The notes under the pieces are model-generated. The model saw only the letters and a program-made list of their open reading frames with translations. It did not search any database and was not told where the DNA came from. This document shows positions 8,234-16,189 of a DNA stretch of 64,000 nt, in pieces. The first letter of the stretch is position 1; each line of letters begins with the position of its first letter. The position numbers were made by a program, and so were the translations under genes. Source of the DNA: CAVQXR01 sp963717955 (GTDB lineage: Bacteria > Actinomycetota > Thermoleophilia > Gaiellales > Gaiellaceae); contig CAVQXR010000001.1 of assembly GCA_963717955.1 (NCBI GenBank), positions 186,001-250,000 of the forward strand, given 5' to 3'.

Positions 8234-9263
8234 GCGGATCCGTGAGGCGCTCGCGGGCGGTGAGGCCTACATCGTGGGCGGCGCGATCCGCGACCGGCTG
8301 CTCGGCCGTCCCGTGATCGACGTCGACGTCGCCTGTCACGAGCCCGAACGGGCCGCGCGCGCCTATCGAGGCCGGGCGGGCGGTGCGCTCTTCCCGCTCT
8401 CGGAGCGTCACGGCGCCTGGCGGGTCGCGCTCGCCACGGTCACGGTCGACTTCACCCCGCTCCGCGGCTCCATCTTCGACGACCTCGCCGCCCGTGATTT
8501 CACCGTCAACGCCATCGCGGAATCCCTCGCCGACGGTGAGCGGGTCGACCCGTTCGGCGGCGAGGCCGACATCGGGGCCGGGGTCCTGCGGGCGGTCTCG
8601 GAATCCGTCTTCCTCGACGACCCGCTGCGGCTCCTGCGGGCCGTCCGCCTCGAGGACGAGCTCGGTCTCGCGCTCGAGTCGCTGACGGAGCTTCTCGTAC
8701 GTCGCGACGCCCCCCTCGCGCCGCGGCCTGCGGGGGAGCGGATCCTCGCGGAGCTCGAACGGCTTACCCTACGCGGCTGGCTTCGCCTCGCGGAGCTCGG
8801 GCTCCTTGCGGAGCTCGGTGGATCGCCCGACCGGCTGAGCCGGCTCCCCGCGGAGAGCGGCCCGGACGTCCTGCTCGTCGCCGCGCTCGGGCCGGCGCTC
8901 GAACGCCTTCCCATCTCGAACGCGAGGCGCCGGTTCGCCCGGACGCTGCTTCGGGCGTCACCGCCGGCCGACACCTCGGCGCGGGAGCTCCACCGCTACC
9001 TCGTGCGAACCGAGCCCTGGGCGCTCCAGGCGCTCGCCTACCTGGGCGTCGAGGAGCTTGCCCCTGCCGTTCGTGCGGCCCGTGAGGCCCGGCCTACCGA
9101 GCCGCTCCTCCGGGGCGACCAGCTCGGCCTGCCGCCCGGACCGCCGATCGGGCGGGCGCTCGCGGCGATCGCCGAGGAGCGCGCAGCCGGTACGGTCACG
9201 ACCCGCGACGAGGCCCTGAAGCTCGTCCGGAACCTCGACCAGGCTGGTGCCGATGGGCGGTGA
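8226..9263 (+). CDS. CCA tRNA nucleotidyltransferase / poly(A) polymerase family protein
   Basis: 345 residues, overlapping alr by eight bases. The N-terminal nucleotidyltransferase head has 'YIVGGAIRDRLLG' and the metal-binding 'VIDVDVAC' (D-x-D). 'ARDFTVNAIAESL' and 'DPLRLLRAVRLEDELG' complete the class II CCA-adding/poly(A) polymerase signature. The C-terminal half is helical with no HD domain. The family adds CCA to tRNA 3' ends or tails RNA; which activity applies cannot be read from the sequence. The four tRNA genes here lack an encoded CCA, which fits a need for a CCA-adding enzyme. Confidence 0.85.
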   Translation: MDERIREALAGGEAYIVGGAIRDRLLGRPVIDVDVACHEPERAARAYRGRAGGALFPLSERHGAWRVALATVTVDFTPLRGSIFDDLAARDFTVNAIAESLADGERVDPFGGEADIGAGVLRAVSESVFLDDPLRLLRAVRLEDELGLALESLTELLVRRDAPLAPRPAGERILAELERLTLRGWLRLAELGLLAELGGSPDRLSRLPAESGPDVLLVAALGPALERLPISNARRRFARTLLRASPPADTSARELHRYLVRTEPWALQALAYLGVEELAPAVRAAREARPTEPLLRGDQLGLPPGPPIGRALAAIAEERAAGTVTTRDEALKLVRNLDQAGADGR

Positions 9264-10023
9264 GGAGGCCACGCGCGCCCGCTTCGAGAAGAGCGCCGAG
9301 AAGCTCGCCGCCCTCGCCGACAGCCGTGTCGGTGAAATCCGCGCCCGGCTCGCGAGGCTCGTCGCGCCGACGGGGAACGAACGCGCGATCGACTCGGGAA
9401 CGGGTACCGGCCCGATCGCGTTCGCACTCGCACCGCTCGTCCGCTCGGTCGTCGCGGTCGATCTCGTTCCGGCGATGATCGACCAGGCGCGGAAGCGGGC
9501 CGCAGCGTTCCCGAACGTCGAGCTCTGCATCGGCGACGCGCTGGCGTTGCCGTACGCGAACGGGGAGTTCGATCTCGGCACCACGGGGCGCACGCTCCAC
9601 CACCTCGACCGTCCCGATGTCGCCGTCGCCGAGCTCGCGCGGGTCGTGCGGCCGGGCGGCACGGTCGTGGTCGTCGACCAGATCGCGCCCGACGACGCGC
9701 CCGCGGCGGCTGTCCAGGAGGAGATCGAGCGGCTGCGCGACCCGTCCCATGTCCGCACCCTTCCGGACGCGGAGATCCGTGCGATGCTGGCCGGCTCCGG
9801 CCTCGAGCTCGTCGAGGTGCAGGTCGTCGACGAGGATCGCGACCTGGACGGGTTCCTCGCGCTCGCGGGCTGCACCGGCGAGGCGCGCGAGCGGGTGCTC
9901 GCGCTGGCGACCGATGCCGTGGCCCGGGGCCGGGGCGCGGGCATCGACCTGCGGCAGCAGGCAGACGGCTTCCGGTTCAGGATCCGCGTCGCCTGGTATC
10001 TCGCACGGCGCCCCGGCGCCTGA
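9253..10023 (+). CDS. Class I SAM-dependent methyltransferase
   Basis: 256 residues from ATG 9253; GTG 9247 is possible. Motif I is 'AIDSGTGTGPIAFALA', followed by the acidic end of strand 2, 'VVAVDLVPAMIDQARKR'. 'IGDALALPYANGEFDL' and 'VRPGGTVVVVDQIAP' complete the Methyltransf_11/UbiE-like fold. The substrate is unknown. It overlaps the CCA-transferase gene end by 11 bases and is the last gene of the rightward operon before a convergent gene. Confidence 0.85.
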   Translation: MGGEEATRARFEKSAEKLAALADSRVGEIRARLARLVAPTGNERAIDSGTGTGPIAFALAPLVRSVVAVDLVPAMIDQARKRAAAFPNVELCIGDALALPYANGEFDLGTTGRTLHHLDRPDVAVAELARVVRPGGTVVVVDQIAPDDAPAAAVQEEIERLRDPSHVRTLPDAEIRAMLAGSGLELVEVQVVDEDRDLDGFLALAGCTGEARERVLALATDAVARGRGAGIDLRQQADGFRFRIRVAWYLARRPGA

Positions 10024-10035
10024 GCGGGCCGGCGG

Positions 10036-10554
10036 TCAGGCGCGGTACTTGACGGTACAGCCGACCGCAGGGGTATCGGCGAGCGTCACGTCGCGACCTG
10101 CGAGGATCGCCTCGAGCGCCTCGCGCAGATACGGCCGCGCGGCGGCCGGATCACGGTGGTCGGAGTCTGGCGCGCCCTGGTAGACGAGCCGATCGTCGGC
10201 GTCGAACAGGAACACCTCGGGAGTCCTCGCGGCTGCGTAGGCATGCGCAACCTCCTGCGAGTCGTCGCGAAGGAACGGGAAGACGAAGCCCTTCTCCGCG
10301 GCCCTCAGGACCATCTGCTCGAGCGTGTCGCCGGCATGGTCGTTCGAGTTGATCGCGACGAGGGCGGCGCGGCCCGCGAAGTCGCGCGCGATGTCGTTCA
10401 GCCTGTCCTCCCACGCGATCACGTACGGGCAATGGCAACAGGAGAACACGACCGCCATCGGGGCGCCGGCGTACTCGGCCCGCGAGTGGGTCTTCCCGTC
10501 GGTGCCGGGCAGCGCGAACGCTGGTGCGGGATCACCGAGGCGGAGACGGGCCAT
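10036..10554 (-). CDS. Thioredoxin-fold redoxin (AhpC/TSA-like)
   Basis: 172 residues on the minus strand. The N-terminus 'LRLGDPAPAFALPGTDGK' is typical of AhpC/TSA-Redoxin proteins. The redox site is 'VVFSCCHCPYVIAWEDRL', with Cys-x-x-Cys-like spacing where TlpA/ResA proteins have CPPC or CPYC. The conserved cis-proline region is 'ARTPEVFLFD'. No signal peptide is visible, so it is likely cytosolic. It is divergent from the acyltransferase gene. It uses ordinary cysteines, unlike the two redox proteins described below. Confidence 0.85.
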   Translation of the reverse strand: MARLRLGDPAPAFALPGTDGKTHSRAEYAGAPMAVVFSCCHCPYVIAWEDRLNDIARDFAGRAALVAINSNDHAGDTLEQMVLRAAEKGFVFPFLRDDSQEVAHAYAAARTPEVFLFDADDRLVYQGAPDSDHRDPAAARPYLREALEAILAGRDVTLADTPAVGCTVKYRA

Positions 10555-10578
10555 CGCGGAATGCTACCCTCCCCGACC

Positions 10579-11817
10579 GTGCCCGAGCTTCGCCCCTGGG
10601 AGCCGCTCTACGACCTCGTCGGCACCGGGATGTGGGCGTACACGAGCACGGCGTTTCGCACCAGGTTCGTCGGCGACCGCGCCTGGCGCATGGCCCGCGG
10701 CGAGATGCTCGTTTCGACTCATCGGGCCGAGACGGACGTGCCGCTGATCTGCGGGCAGGTCTTCTTCCGGGGGCATCTGTTCGCCTCGCGTTCGACGAGG
10801 CTGAGCTTCGCCGCCCGGGAGGACATGTTCGACCGCGGCTTCTTCGCCGGCTTTCCGCCGGGTCTCTCGGTTCGCGCCCGGCGGCTGCTCTACCGGATCG
10901 ACGCCGGTCCCTACCTGCCGCGCGTCCGGGTGCGGCCCGTGCCGTTCCCCGCCACCAACGTGCTGCGGGTGGGACGCGCGCTCGCAGAGCTGCCGCCGGG
11001 CACGTTCCTGGCCGATGCGCTCGCGCCGTCGATCCTCGAGTCCTTTGCCGCCCGGGCGGTCGAGACGGGCCTGCCCGCACCGGCACTGGCCGGGGAGGTG
11101 CTCCGAGGGGAGTACGCCGACCTGCTCTGGACGAGCCACCCGCGCGACATTCTCGACGCGCCCGTGCTCGAGCCCGTCTGGCGCCGGCGCCCGGAGCGCG
11201 CGACCGAGGAGCTGCGGGTGCTCGTGGAGGTCGTCCGCGCGGGCGAGTCGGTGCTCTTCTTTCCCGAGGGCCGCCCGTCGCCGGACGGCTCGATAGGCCC
11301 GCTCCGGCCCGGGCTCAAGCTGCTCGTGAGGCGGGGAAGCCCCGGGGCGCTGCGCCCGATCGGGCTCGCCTACGACCGGATGACACGCGGGCGGCCGTAC
11401 GCCGTGTTCGCGATGGGGAGGGCGATCCCGCCCCCGACCGGCGCGATCGAGCAGACCGTGCTCGCCCACCTCCGCGCGACCACGCCCCTGACGTGCGGGC
11501 AGGTCGTGGCGGTCACCCTCCGTACGGCTGCCGCAGCGGGGAGCGAGCGAATCGGTACCGCGGAGCTCGACGACCGCTGGCTGGCGGAGATCGAACAGGC
11601 GCGGGAGACGGAGCGTCCGTTCGAGCGTTCGCTGCTCGACCCGTCCCGCCGCCGCCGTCGGCTCGCCGCCGCCCTCGCATGGGCGCTCGACCGCGGGCTC
11701 GTTCGGCGCGAGGGCAGGCGTGCCGTCCTGCTCCAGCGGAGCGCGATCCTCGGCGACGGTGTGCTCGCCTACGCCGCCCGGGAGCACGAGAGCGCCCGCG
11801 CGCCGGTCACGGAGTAG
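10579..11817 (+). CDS. Lysophospholipid (1-acylglycerol-3-phosphate) acyltransferase family protein
   Basis: 412 residues from GTG 10579; ATG 10561 is in frame but lies inside the proposed -10 box TACCCT (10565-10570), eight bases before the GTG. PlsC-type motifs are present: 'HRAETD' (HX4D, about residue 50) and 'VLFFPEGRPS' (motif III, about residue 228), with 'RPIGLAYDR' after it. Such enzymes acylate lysophosphatidate or related glycerolipids at the membrane. The long insertion between motif I and motif III (about 170 residues) is unusual. The gene meets the flippase-like gene tail to tail with an 11-base overlap. Confidence 0.75.
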   Translation: MPELRPWEPLYDLVGTGMWAYTSTAFRTRFVGDRAWRMARGEMLVSTHRAETDVPLICGQVFFRGHLFASRSTRLSFAAREDMFDRGFFAGFPPGLSVRARRLLYRIDAGPYLPRVRVRPVPFPATNVLRVGRALAELPPGTFLADALAPSILESFAARAVETGLPAPALAGEVLRGEYADLLWTSHPRDILDAPVLEPVWRRRPERATEELRVLVEVVRAGESVLFFPEGRPSPDGSIGPLRPGLKLLVRRGSPGALRPIGLAYDRMTRGRPYAVFAMGRAIPPPTGAIEQTVLAHLRATTPLTCGQVVAVTLRTAAAAGSERIGTAELDDRWLAEIEQARETERPFERSLLDPSRRRRRLAAALAWALDRGLVRREGRRAVLLQRSAILGDGVLAYAAREHESARAPVTE

Positions 11818-12832
11818 CCTCGGCCTCATGTGCCCGGTCACCTTCCTCCGCGTTCTTCGCGCCGAAGATCTTCGGGAACGCCGAGCGGAGGAAGATCGCG
11901 CCGAGGATCGTCACCGGTAGCACCACGAGCGCGTGCACCGTCAGCACGTACGGAGTGCCGATGTCGGACGAGACGCCCAGCGCCTCGGCGCTCACGAGCG
12001 TCAGATAGTCGAAGCTTCCGAGCCCGGCCGCGGTTGCCGGAACCCCGAGGGCGAGGTTCCCGACCCCTTCGAGCAGGAAGTAGCCGCCCGCCGAGAGGTC
12101 GATCCCGTAGGCCTCGCCGATCACGACGTACATGCCGAAGTCCGCGAGCCAGATCGCGGCGGACGTCCACAGCACGCGCAGCAGCGGCTTGCGCGCGCGG
12201 AATGCGCCGAGCCCCTCGACGAAGTTCGCCGTCCAGCGGCCGACCCGCATGTGCCAGCGTGACGGCAGCCACCTGGTGACCCTCCACATGAACTCCTCGG
12301 CCGACTCCGGGCTGCGCGCGGCGAGGCCGACGAGCACGATCCCGAGAACGCACCCGGCCGACAGGCCGATCCCGACGAGTAGCAGGATGCCGGTCTCCCC
12401 GATCCAGAGCGCTCCCATCAGGATCCAGACGGAGAGGACCATGCCGTCGAGCAGGCGTTCGGCGAACAGCGTGCCGGCGGTGACGAACGGCGGGATCCGG
12501 TAGTGCTCGCGAACCGACTCGATCCGCAGCAGATCGCCGCCGCGGGCCGGGAGCACGTTGTTCGCCCCGGCTCCGACGCAGAAGATCTTGAACAGGCGAG
12601 AGGTCTGGGTCTGGTAGCGCGCGGCGGAGTACAGGTACCGCCAGCGAACGGCGATGAAGAAGCTGTTCAGGAGCACGAAGCCGACCCCGCCGATCATCGC
12701 CCAGTACGGGAGGTCCTTGATTGCCGCCCACGCCTCTCCGAGGTTCGCGATCCGGAGGAAGAGCCAGAGGAACACGACCGTGGCGGCCGTCCCGATCAGC
12801 AGTCGGAAGATCGTCTGACGCTTCTTGCTCAT
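11807..12832 (-). CDS. Flippase-like / lysylphosphatidylglycerol synthase TM-region protein
   Basis: 341 residues with about eight hydrophobic helices, the first at residues 9-27. The 'N-N-V-L-P-A-R-G-G-D-L-L-R' stretch near residue 90 is the signature of the LPG_synthase_TM (AglD/MprF N-terminal, UPF0104) family, and a glycine-rich 'GVPATAAGLGSFDYLTL' follows near 265. Members are thought to move lipids or lipid-linked sugars across the membrane. It is encoded divergently from a PAP2 phosphatase, which fits a lipid-handling role. Confidence 0.85.
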   Translation of the reverse strand: MSKKRQTIFRLLIGTAATVVFLWLFLRIANLGEAWAAIKDLPYWAMIGGVGFVLLNSFFIAVRWRYLYSAARYQTQTSRLFKIFCVGAGANNVLPARGGDLLRIESVREHYRIPPFVTAGTLFAERLLDGMVLSVWILMGALWIGETGILLLVGIGLSAGCVLGIVLVGLAARSPESAEEFMWRVTRWLPSRWHMRVGRWTANFVEGLGAFRARKPLLRVLWTSAAIWLADFGMYVVIGEAYGIDLSAGGYFLLEGVGNLALGVPATAAGLGSFDYLTLVSAEALGVSSDIGTPYVLTVHALVVLPVTILGAIFLRSAFPKIFGAKNAEEGDRAHEAEATP

Positions 12833-12866
12833 ATTCTGTCGCGGCCCAGTATCTCGATACGCTCGC

Positions 12867-12902
12867 CGTCGCGCCGTGCACGGGTCCCGTCACGGCGCGA
12901 CG
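12867..12902. promoter_or_regulatory. 36-bp near-perfect palindrome in divergent intergenic region
   Basis: Arms CGTCGCGCCGTG (12867-12878) and CACGGCGCGACG (12891-12902) are exact inverse complements. The 12 bases between them contain a nested ACGGG-T-CCCGT, so up to 17 pairs can form. It lies between the flippase-like start at 12832 and the PAP2 start at 12928. A smaller palindrome (GTATC-tc-GATAC, 12849-12860) is next to it. The position suggests an operator shared by both genes, or an extragenic repeat. Confidence 0.5.
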
Positions 12903-12927
12903 GTATGGATGACGGAGATTTCCACAC

Positions 12928-13632
12928 ATGACGCCTCGTCACAACCAGCAACGGCGCTTCTCCCGCAAGCGCGAGGTCGCGCTCGGCCTCGGCTTCTACG
13001 CCGTCTATCTCCTCGTCCGCCGGCTCGCGCTGAGCGGAGACGGGCGCGAGCGCGCCCATGACAACGCCCGCACGATCGTCGCGCTCGAGAAGCGGCTCCA
13101 TCTCGACGTCGAGCCCCAGCTCCAGCAGCTCGTCGTGCACCGCCGCGACCTCGTCCAGGCGCTGAACCTCGCCTACGCGACCCTGAACGTCGGTCTCACG
13201 GTGGGGTGGCTGATGCTGCTCTTCCATCGCCGCGACCCGGCGTTCCACCGCTACCGGCGCGCGGTGTTGCTGGCAGGCCTCGGCGCGCAGCCGCTGTTCC
13301 TGTTCTTCCCCGTGGCGCCCCCGCGCAAGCTCGATCATCTCGTCGACACGATCGCCGACGTCGGAGGCGTCGACCTCGACTCGGGCCTCGTCTCCTATCT
13401 CTACCACCCGCTCGCGGCGATGCCGAGCATCCACGTCACGATCGCGGAGGTGACGGCCGACGGGCTCCGCCAGACGTCGCGCTCCGCAGTCGTCCGTGCG
13501 CTCGCGCCGGCGTACCCGCCGTTCGTGGCGGCCGTCGTGCTGCTGACGGCCAACCACTACGTCGTCGATGCGGCCGCGGGCAGCATGCTCGGGCGGCTCG
13601 CCCTGCGGATCGCGCGCCGGCTCTCCCGCTAG
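12928..13632 (+). CDS. PAP2-family phosphatase / inositolphosphotransferase-like membrane protein
   Basis: 234 residues with several membrane helices. The C-terminal half has 'AMPSIHVTIAEV' and 'TANHYVVDAAAGSMLG', matching the second and third PAP2 phosphatase motifs (P-S-x-H and N-H-x-x-x-D). The first motif (K-x6-R-P) is weak; 'FPVAPPRKLD' occupies its place, as in PAP2_3 members such as inositol-phosphoceramide synthase-like proteins. The likely role is dephosphorylation or phosphotransfer on lipid phosphates at the membrane. It is divergent from the flippase-like gene. Confidence 0.8.
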   Translation: MTPRHNQQRRFSRKREVALGLGFYAVYLLVRRLALSGDGRERAHDNARTIVALEKRLHLDVEPQLQQLVVHRRDLVQALNLAYATLNVGLTVGWLMLLFHRRDPAFHRYRRAVLLAGLGAQPLFLFFPVAPPRKLDHLVDTIADVGGVDLDSGLVSYLYHPLAAMPSIHVTIAEVTADGLRQTSRSAVVRALAPAYPPFVAAVVLLTANHYVVDAAAGSMLGRLALRIARRLSR

Positions 13633-14811
13633 CGGCCGCGTGGCGCGCGCGGTCGTCGGCGAGGAAGACGACCATCGTCGCCGTGAAGCCGTGGAGGAAG
13701 CTGCGGCCGCCGACCGGGCCGATCTCTCCGCCGCAGAAGAAGCCCGCCGACCGCCGGTGACCCGAGCGTCGACGCGACGGCCCGGGAATCGTGGTCGGGT
13801 GTCTGAAACATACGGGTGCCGCGCCCGTTGCAGCGTGAAGAGGAGCGCTCCGGCCGCCTGGCCTCCCGACGCGGTCGAGCGCCTCCGCGAGCGCGAGTCG
13901 AAGGTCCTCGCCCGCGGTGGTGGCGTCGCGTGCGTGGAAGCGCAGCGTCTGGCCGACCCGCACGCGTTCGCCGATCGCGATCGCACCGGTGTCCTCGTCG
14001 ACGCCGATGATGCCCCGCATCAGGAAGTCGCCGCGCTCGTAGTCCGGCCGGTTCTCGTCGATCACGAGGCCGGCCAACAGTCCCGCGCGAGACGAGCTCG
14101 CGCTCGCGCGGGGCGAGGCCGCCGACGATCTCGCGGAGCCGCTCGTAGGCCGGACGCCCTGCGAGCTCGAGCACGATGTTCCCCTCTGCGCTCGTGATCA
14201 CGGACTCCGGGCCGAGCGGCGAGCAGCCCTGCGAGACGACTGCCTCGGCGCGAACGCCGGCGAGCGCGACGCCGACGGCACCCTGCGGCGAGGTCGTCCG
14301 GTCGAGGATCATGGCCTGCAGGCCGGGCCGGCCGCCGCCGGTCGCGATTCCCCCGACCACGGGCGTCCCCGGGTACCCGGCGTCCAGCTCGTCGAGGACG
14401 TCGCTCAGCGACACGTCGAACGGGTCTGCGAGGAGGATGATCGAGCGCCGGCTCGCCGAGGTCGGGGACGAGGATTTCGCCGCCCTCCTCGGCGCCCGCG
14501 ATCCGGAAGGGTGTGACGGTCGCGCCCGGCAGCGACGCCGCCCAGACCGTGAGGCCCGGCCCGCTCTCGACCTCGCGCTCACCGCCGATGATGCCCTGGG
14601 CGACGCAGCCGACGAGACGGCCGGGGCGAAGCCCCTCCATGACCGCCGTGACCGCGACCTCGACGCCGTCCGGGAGGTGGTGGGGGCTCAGGAAGAGGAA
14701 CGCGAGGTCGGCGGGCCCCTTGCCGAGCTCGTGTCCCGCCGCGGTCACGGCCTCCCGGGCCGCCACCTCGACGTCCAACGCCATGGACGTGCCCACCCCG
14801 ACGCGGCTCAC
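13629..14811 (-). CDS. FIST-domain sensor protein, frameshifted
   Basis: A FIST N/C protein of about 390 residues is spread over three frames. The N-terminal part starts at GTG 14811 ('MALDVEVAAREAVTAAG', 'LVGCVAQGIIGGEREVE'). The frame changes near 14450 ('IILLADPFDVSLSDVLDEL'), near 14070 ('DENRPDYERGDFLMRGIIG') and twice near 13880-13840, ending with 'GEIGPVGGRSFLHGFTA', the FIST_C signature. Each shift I could resolve is explained by one extra base. FIST proteins sense small ligands such as amino acids. It follows the MarR gene with a GTGA overlap. The indels look technical because coding sense is otherwise intact. Confidence 0.8.
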
Positions 14812-15221
14812 GCGGCGTCCTCCGCGGCCGGGCGTCGCTCGACGGTCTCGGCGAGCCGTTGCTGCTCGGGGCCGAGCTCTACGAGCGCGCGCTCGAGCCG
14901 TCGCTCGGCCTCGGGCGTGAGCCGCAGGTAGACGACGCGGCCGTCGCGCGAGGAGGGCTCGCGCCGGATCAGCCCGGTGCCCTCGGCCCTCCCGACCAGC
15001 TCCGTGACCGTGCTCTGCGCGAGCTGGAGCCGCCGCGCGAGCTCCGTGACCGTCGAGCGCTCGCTGCCGTCGGGCGCGCCCTTGATCATCAGCAGCAGGA
15101 GGTATCGCTGCGGGGTCAGCCCGCTGCGGCGTGCCGTCTCCTCGCTGACGCGGAGGAAGCGGCGAAGCGCCGAGCGCAACTCCGCGGCGCCCTGGTAATC
15201 CTCGGAGCGCGGCCGGATCAT
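14808..15221 (-). CDS. MarR-family transcriptional regulator
   Basis: 137 residues. The winged helix lies at about residues 33-100: 'LTPQRYLLLLMIKGAPDG', 'TVTELARRLQLAQSTVTELV' (recognition helix) and 'LIRREPSSRDGRVVYLRLTPEA' (wing). This arrangement is diagnostic of MarR proteins, which bind palindromes as dimers and release them on ligand binding. It overlaps the FIST gene by four bases, so it probably controls that gene. A TAGACT -10 (15239-15234 on the minus strand) is formed at the edge of the adjacent repeat element. Confidence 0.9.
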   Translation of the reverse strand: MIRPRSEDYQGAAELRSALRRFLRVSEETARRSGLTPQRYLLLLMIKGAPDGSERSTVTELARRLQLAQSTVTELVGRAEGTGLIRREPSSRDGRVVYLRLTPEAERRLERALVELGPEQQRLAETVERRPAAEDAA

Positions 15222-15236
15222 CGTCCCGCGGCCAGT

Positions 15237-15325
15237 CTAATGCTCCGTCCCGGAAGTGGCTTGACGATCCCGGCGCTGCTTTGCAGCCGCCCGGGATCCG
15301 AGTGACTTCCCGGACGGCGCACTAG
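15237..15325. repeat. Short terminal-inverted-repeat element, copy C
   Basis: 89 bp. The 21-base ends (15237-15257 and 15305-15325) are inverted copies with 18 of 21 positions matching. The right end carries CGGACGGCGCACTAG and the left begins CTAATGC. The right end matches the ends of the element at 46929-47044. Inside, 15283-15299 is the exact reverse complement of 16976-16992. One end supplies the MarR -10 box and the other the TAG stop of the SDR gene. Confidence 0.65.
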
Positions 15326-16074
15326 CCACCGCCCGGGCGCCGGGCCGCGAGCCGGGCCACCGTTCCCGGAAGAAGCCCCGACAGGGCGCTCGCCGCGCGG
15401 TAGTACCCGGGAACGAACACCTCCCGCCGGTCCCGGACGAGCGCCTCCACGATCGCGTCGGCAACCCGTTCGGGCGTGACGACGGCGTGGCGGAGGAAGC
15501 GGTGCGCAAGGAACCGGTCCTGCGGGAAGCCCTCGGTGTGGGTGAGCCCCGGGTTGACCGTGCAGACGCGGATCCCTCGCGATGCGAGCTCTGGCCCGAT
15601 GCTGCGAGAGAACGCGATCTGCGCGTGCTTGGCCGCCGAGTACGGGCCGCTCGGGCCGCCGGAGACCGTGCCTGCCACCGAGACCACGTTCACCACGGCC
15701 GCCGGTGGCGCCTTCTCCAGCAGCGGCAGGAACGCCCGCAGGCACCAGACGCCGCCGAGGTAGTTCGTCGCCGCCACGGCCTCGATTCGCTCGGCCGGAA
15801 GCTCGAGAAAGCCGGCCCGACCGGGCACGCCGGCGTTGTTGACGAGCAGCCTGACCGCCCCGTGGCGCTCCCCGACGCGCGCCGCGAGCGCATCGACGGC
15901 CCCACGATCGGCGACGTCGCAGACCTCGGCGTCCCCACCGATCTCGGCGGCGACGCGCTCGAGCCGGTCTGCGCCCCGCGCCACGAGCACGCAATGCCAG
16001 CCGCGCGCGGCAAGGCGGCGGGACAGCGCGGCGCCGATCCCGCTCGATCCGCCGGTAACGACCGCGACCTTCAC
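15322..16074 (-). CDS. Short-chain dehydrogenase/reductase
   Basis: 250 residues from GTG 16074. The Rossmann glycine motif 'VVTGGSSGIGAALS' opens the protein. 'LLVNNAGVPG' and the catalytic 'YSAAK' (about residue 150) with a preceding serine in 'VVSVAG' complete the classical SDR site. The substrate is unknown; the tail resembles actinobacterial SDRs acting on acyl chains or alcohols. Its TAG stop lies within the terminal CTAG of the repeat element downstream. It is divergent from fabI. Confidence 0.9.
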   Translation of the reverse strand: MKVAVVTGGSSGIGAALSRRLAARGWHCVLVARGADRLERVAAEIGGDAEVCDVADRGAVDALAARVGERHGAVRLLVNNAGVPGRAGFLELPAERIEAVAATNYLGGVWCLRAFLPLLEKAPPAAVVNVVSVAGTVSGGPSGPYSAAKHAQIAFSRSIGPELASRGIRVCTVNPGLTHTEGFPQDRFLAHRFLRHAVVTPERVADAIVEALVRDRREVFVPGYYRAASALSGLLPGTVARLAARRPGGG

Positions 16075-16189
16075 GCCTGGATGAGAGCACACCCACCGCT
16101 GCGACGTCGATCGCGACGGTGCGCATCGGGCATCGCCTGCCGAACGAGCGGCGATGCCTGCGACCGGGAGCCGTATAGACTCCCCGCCC

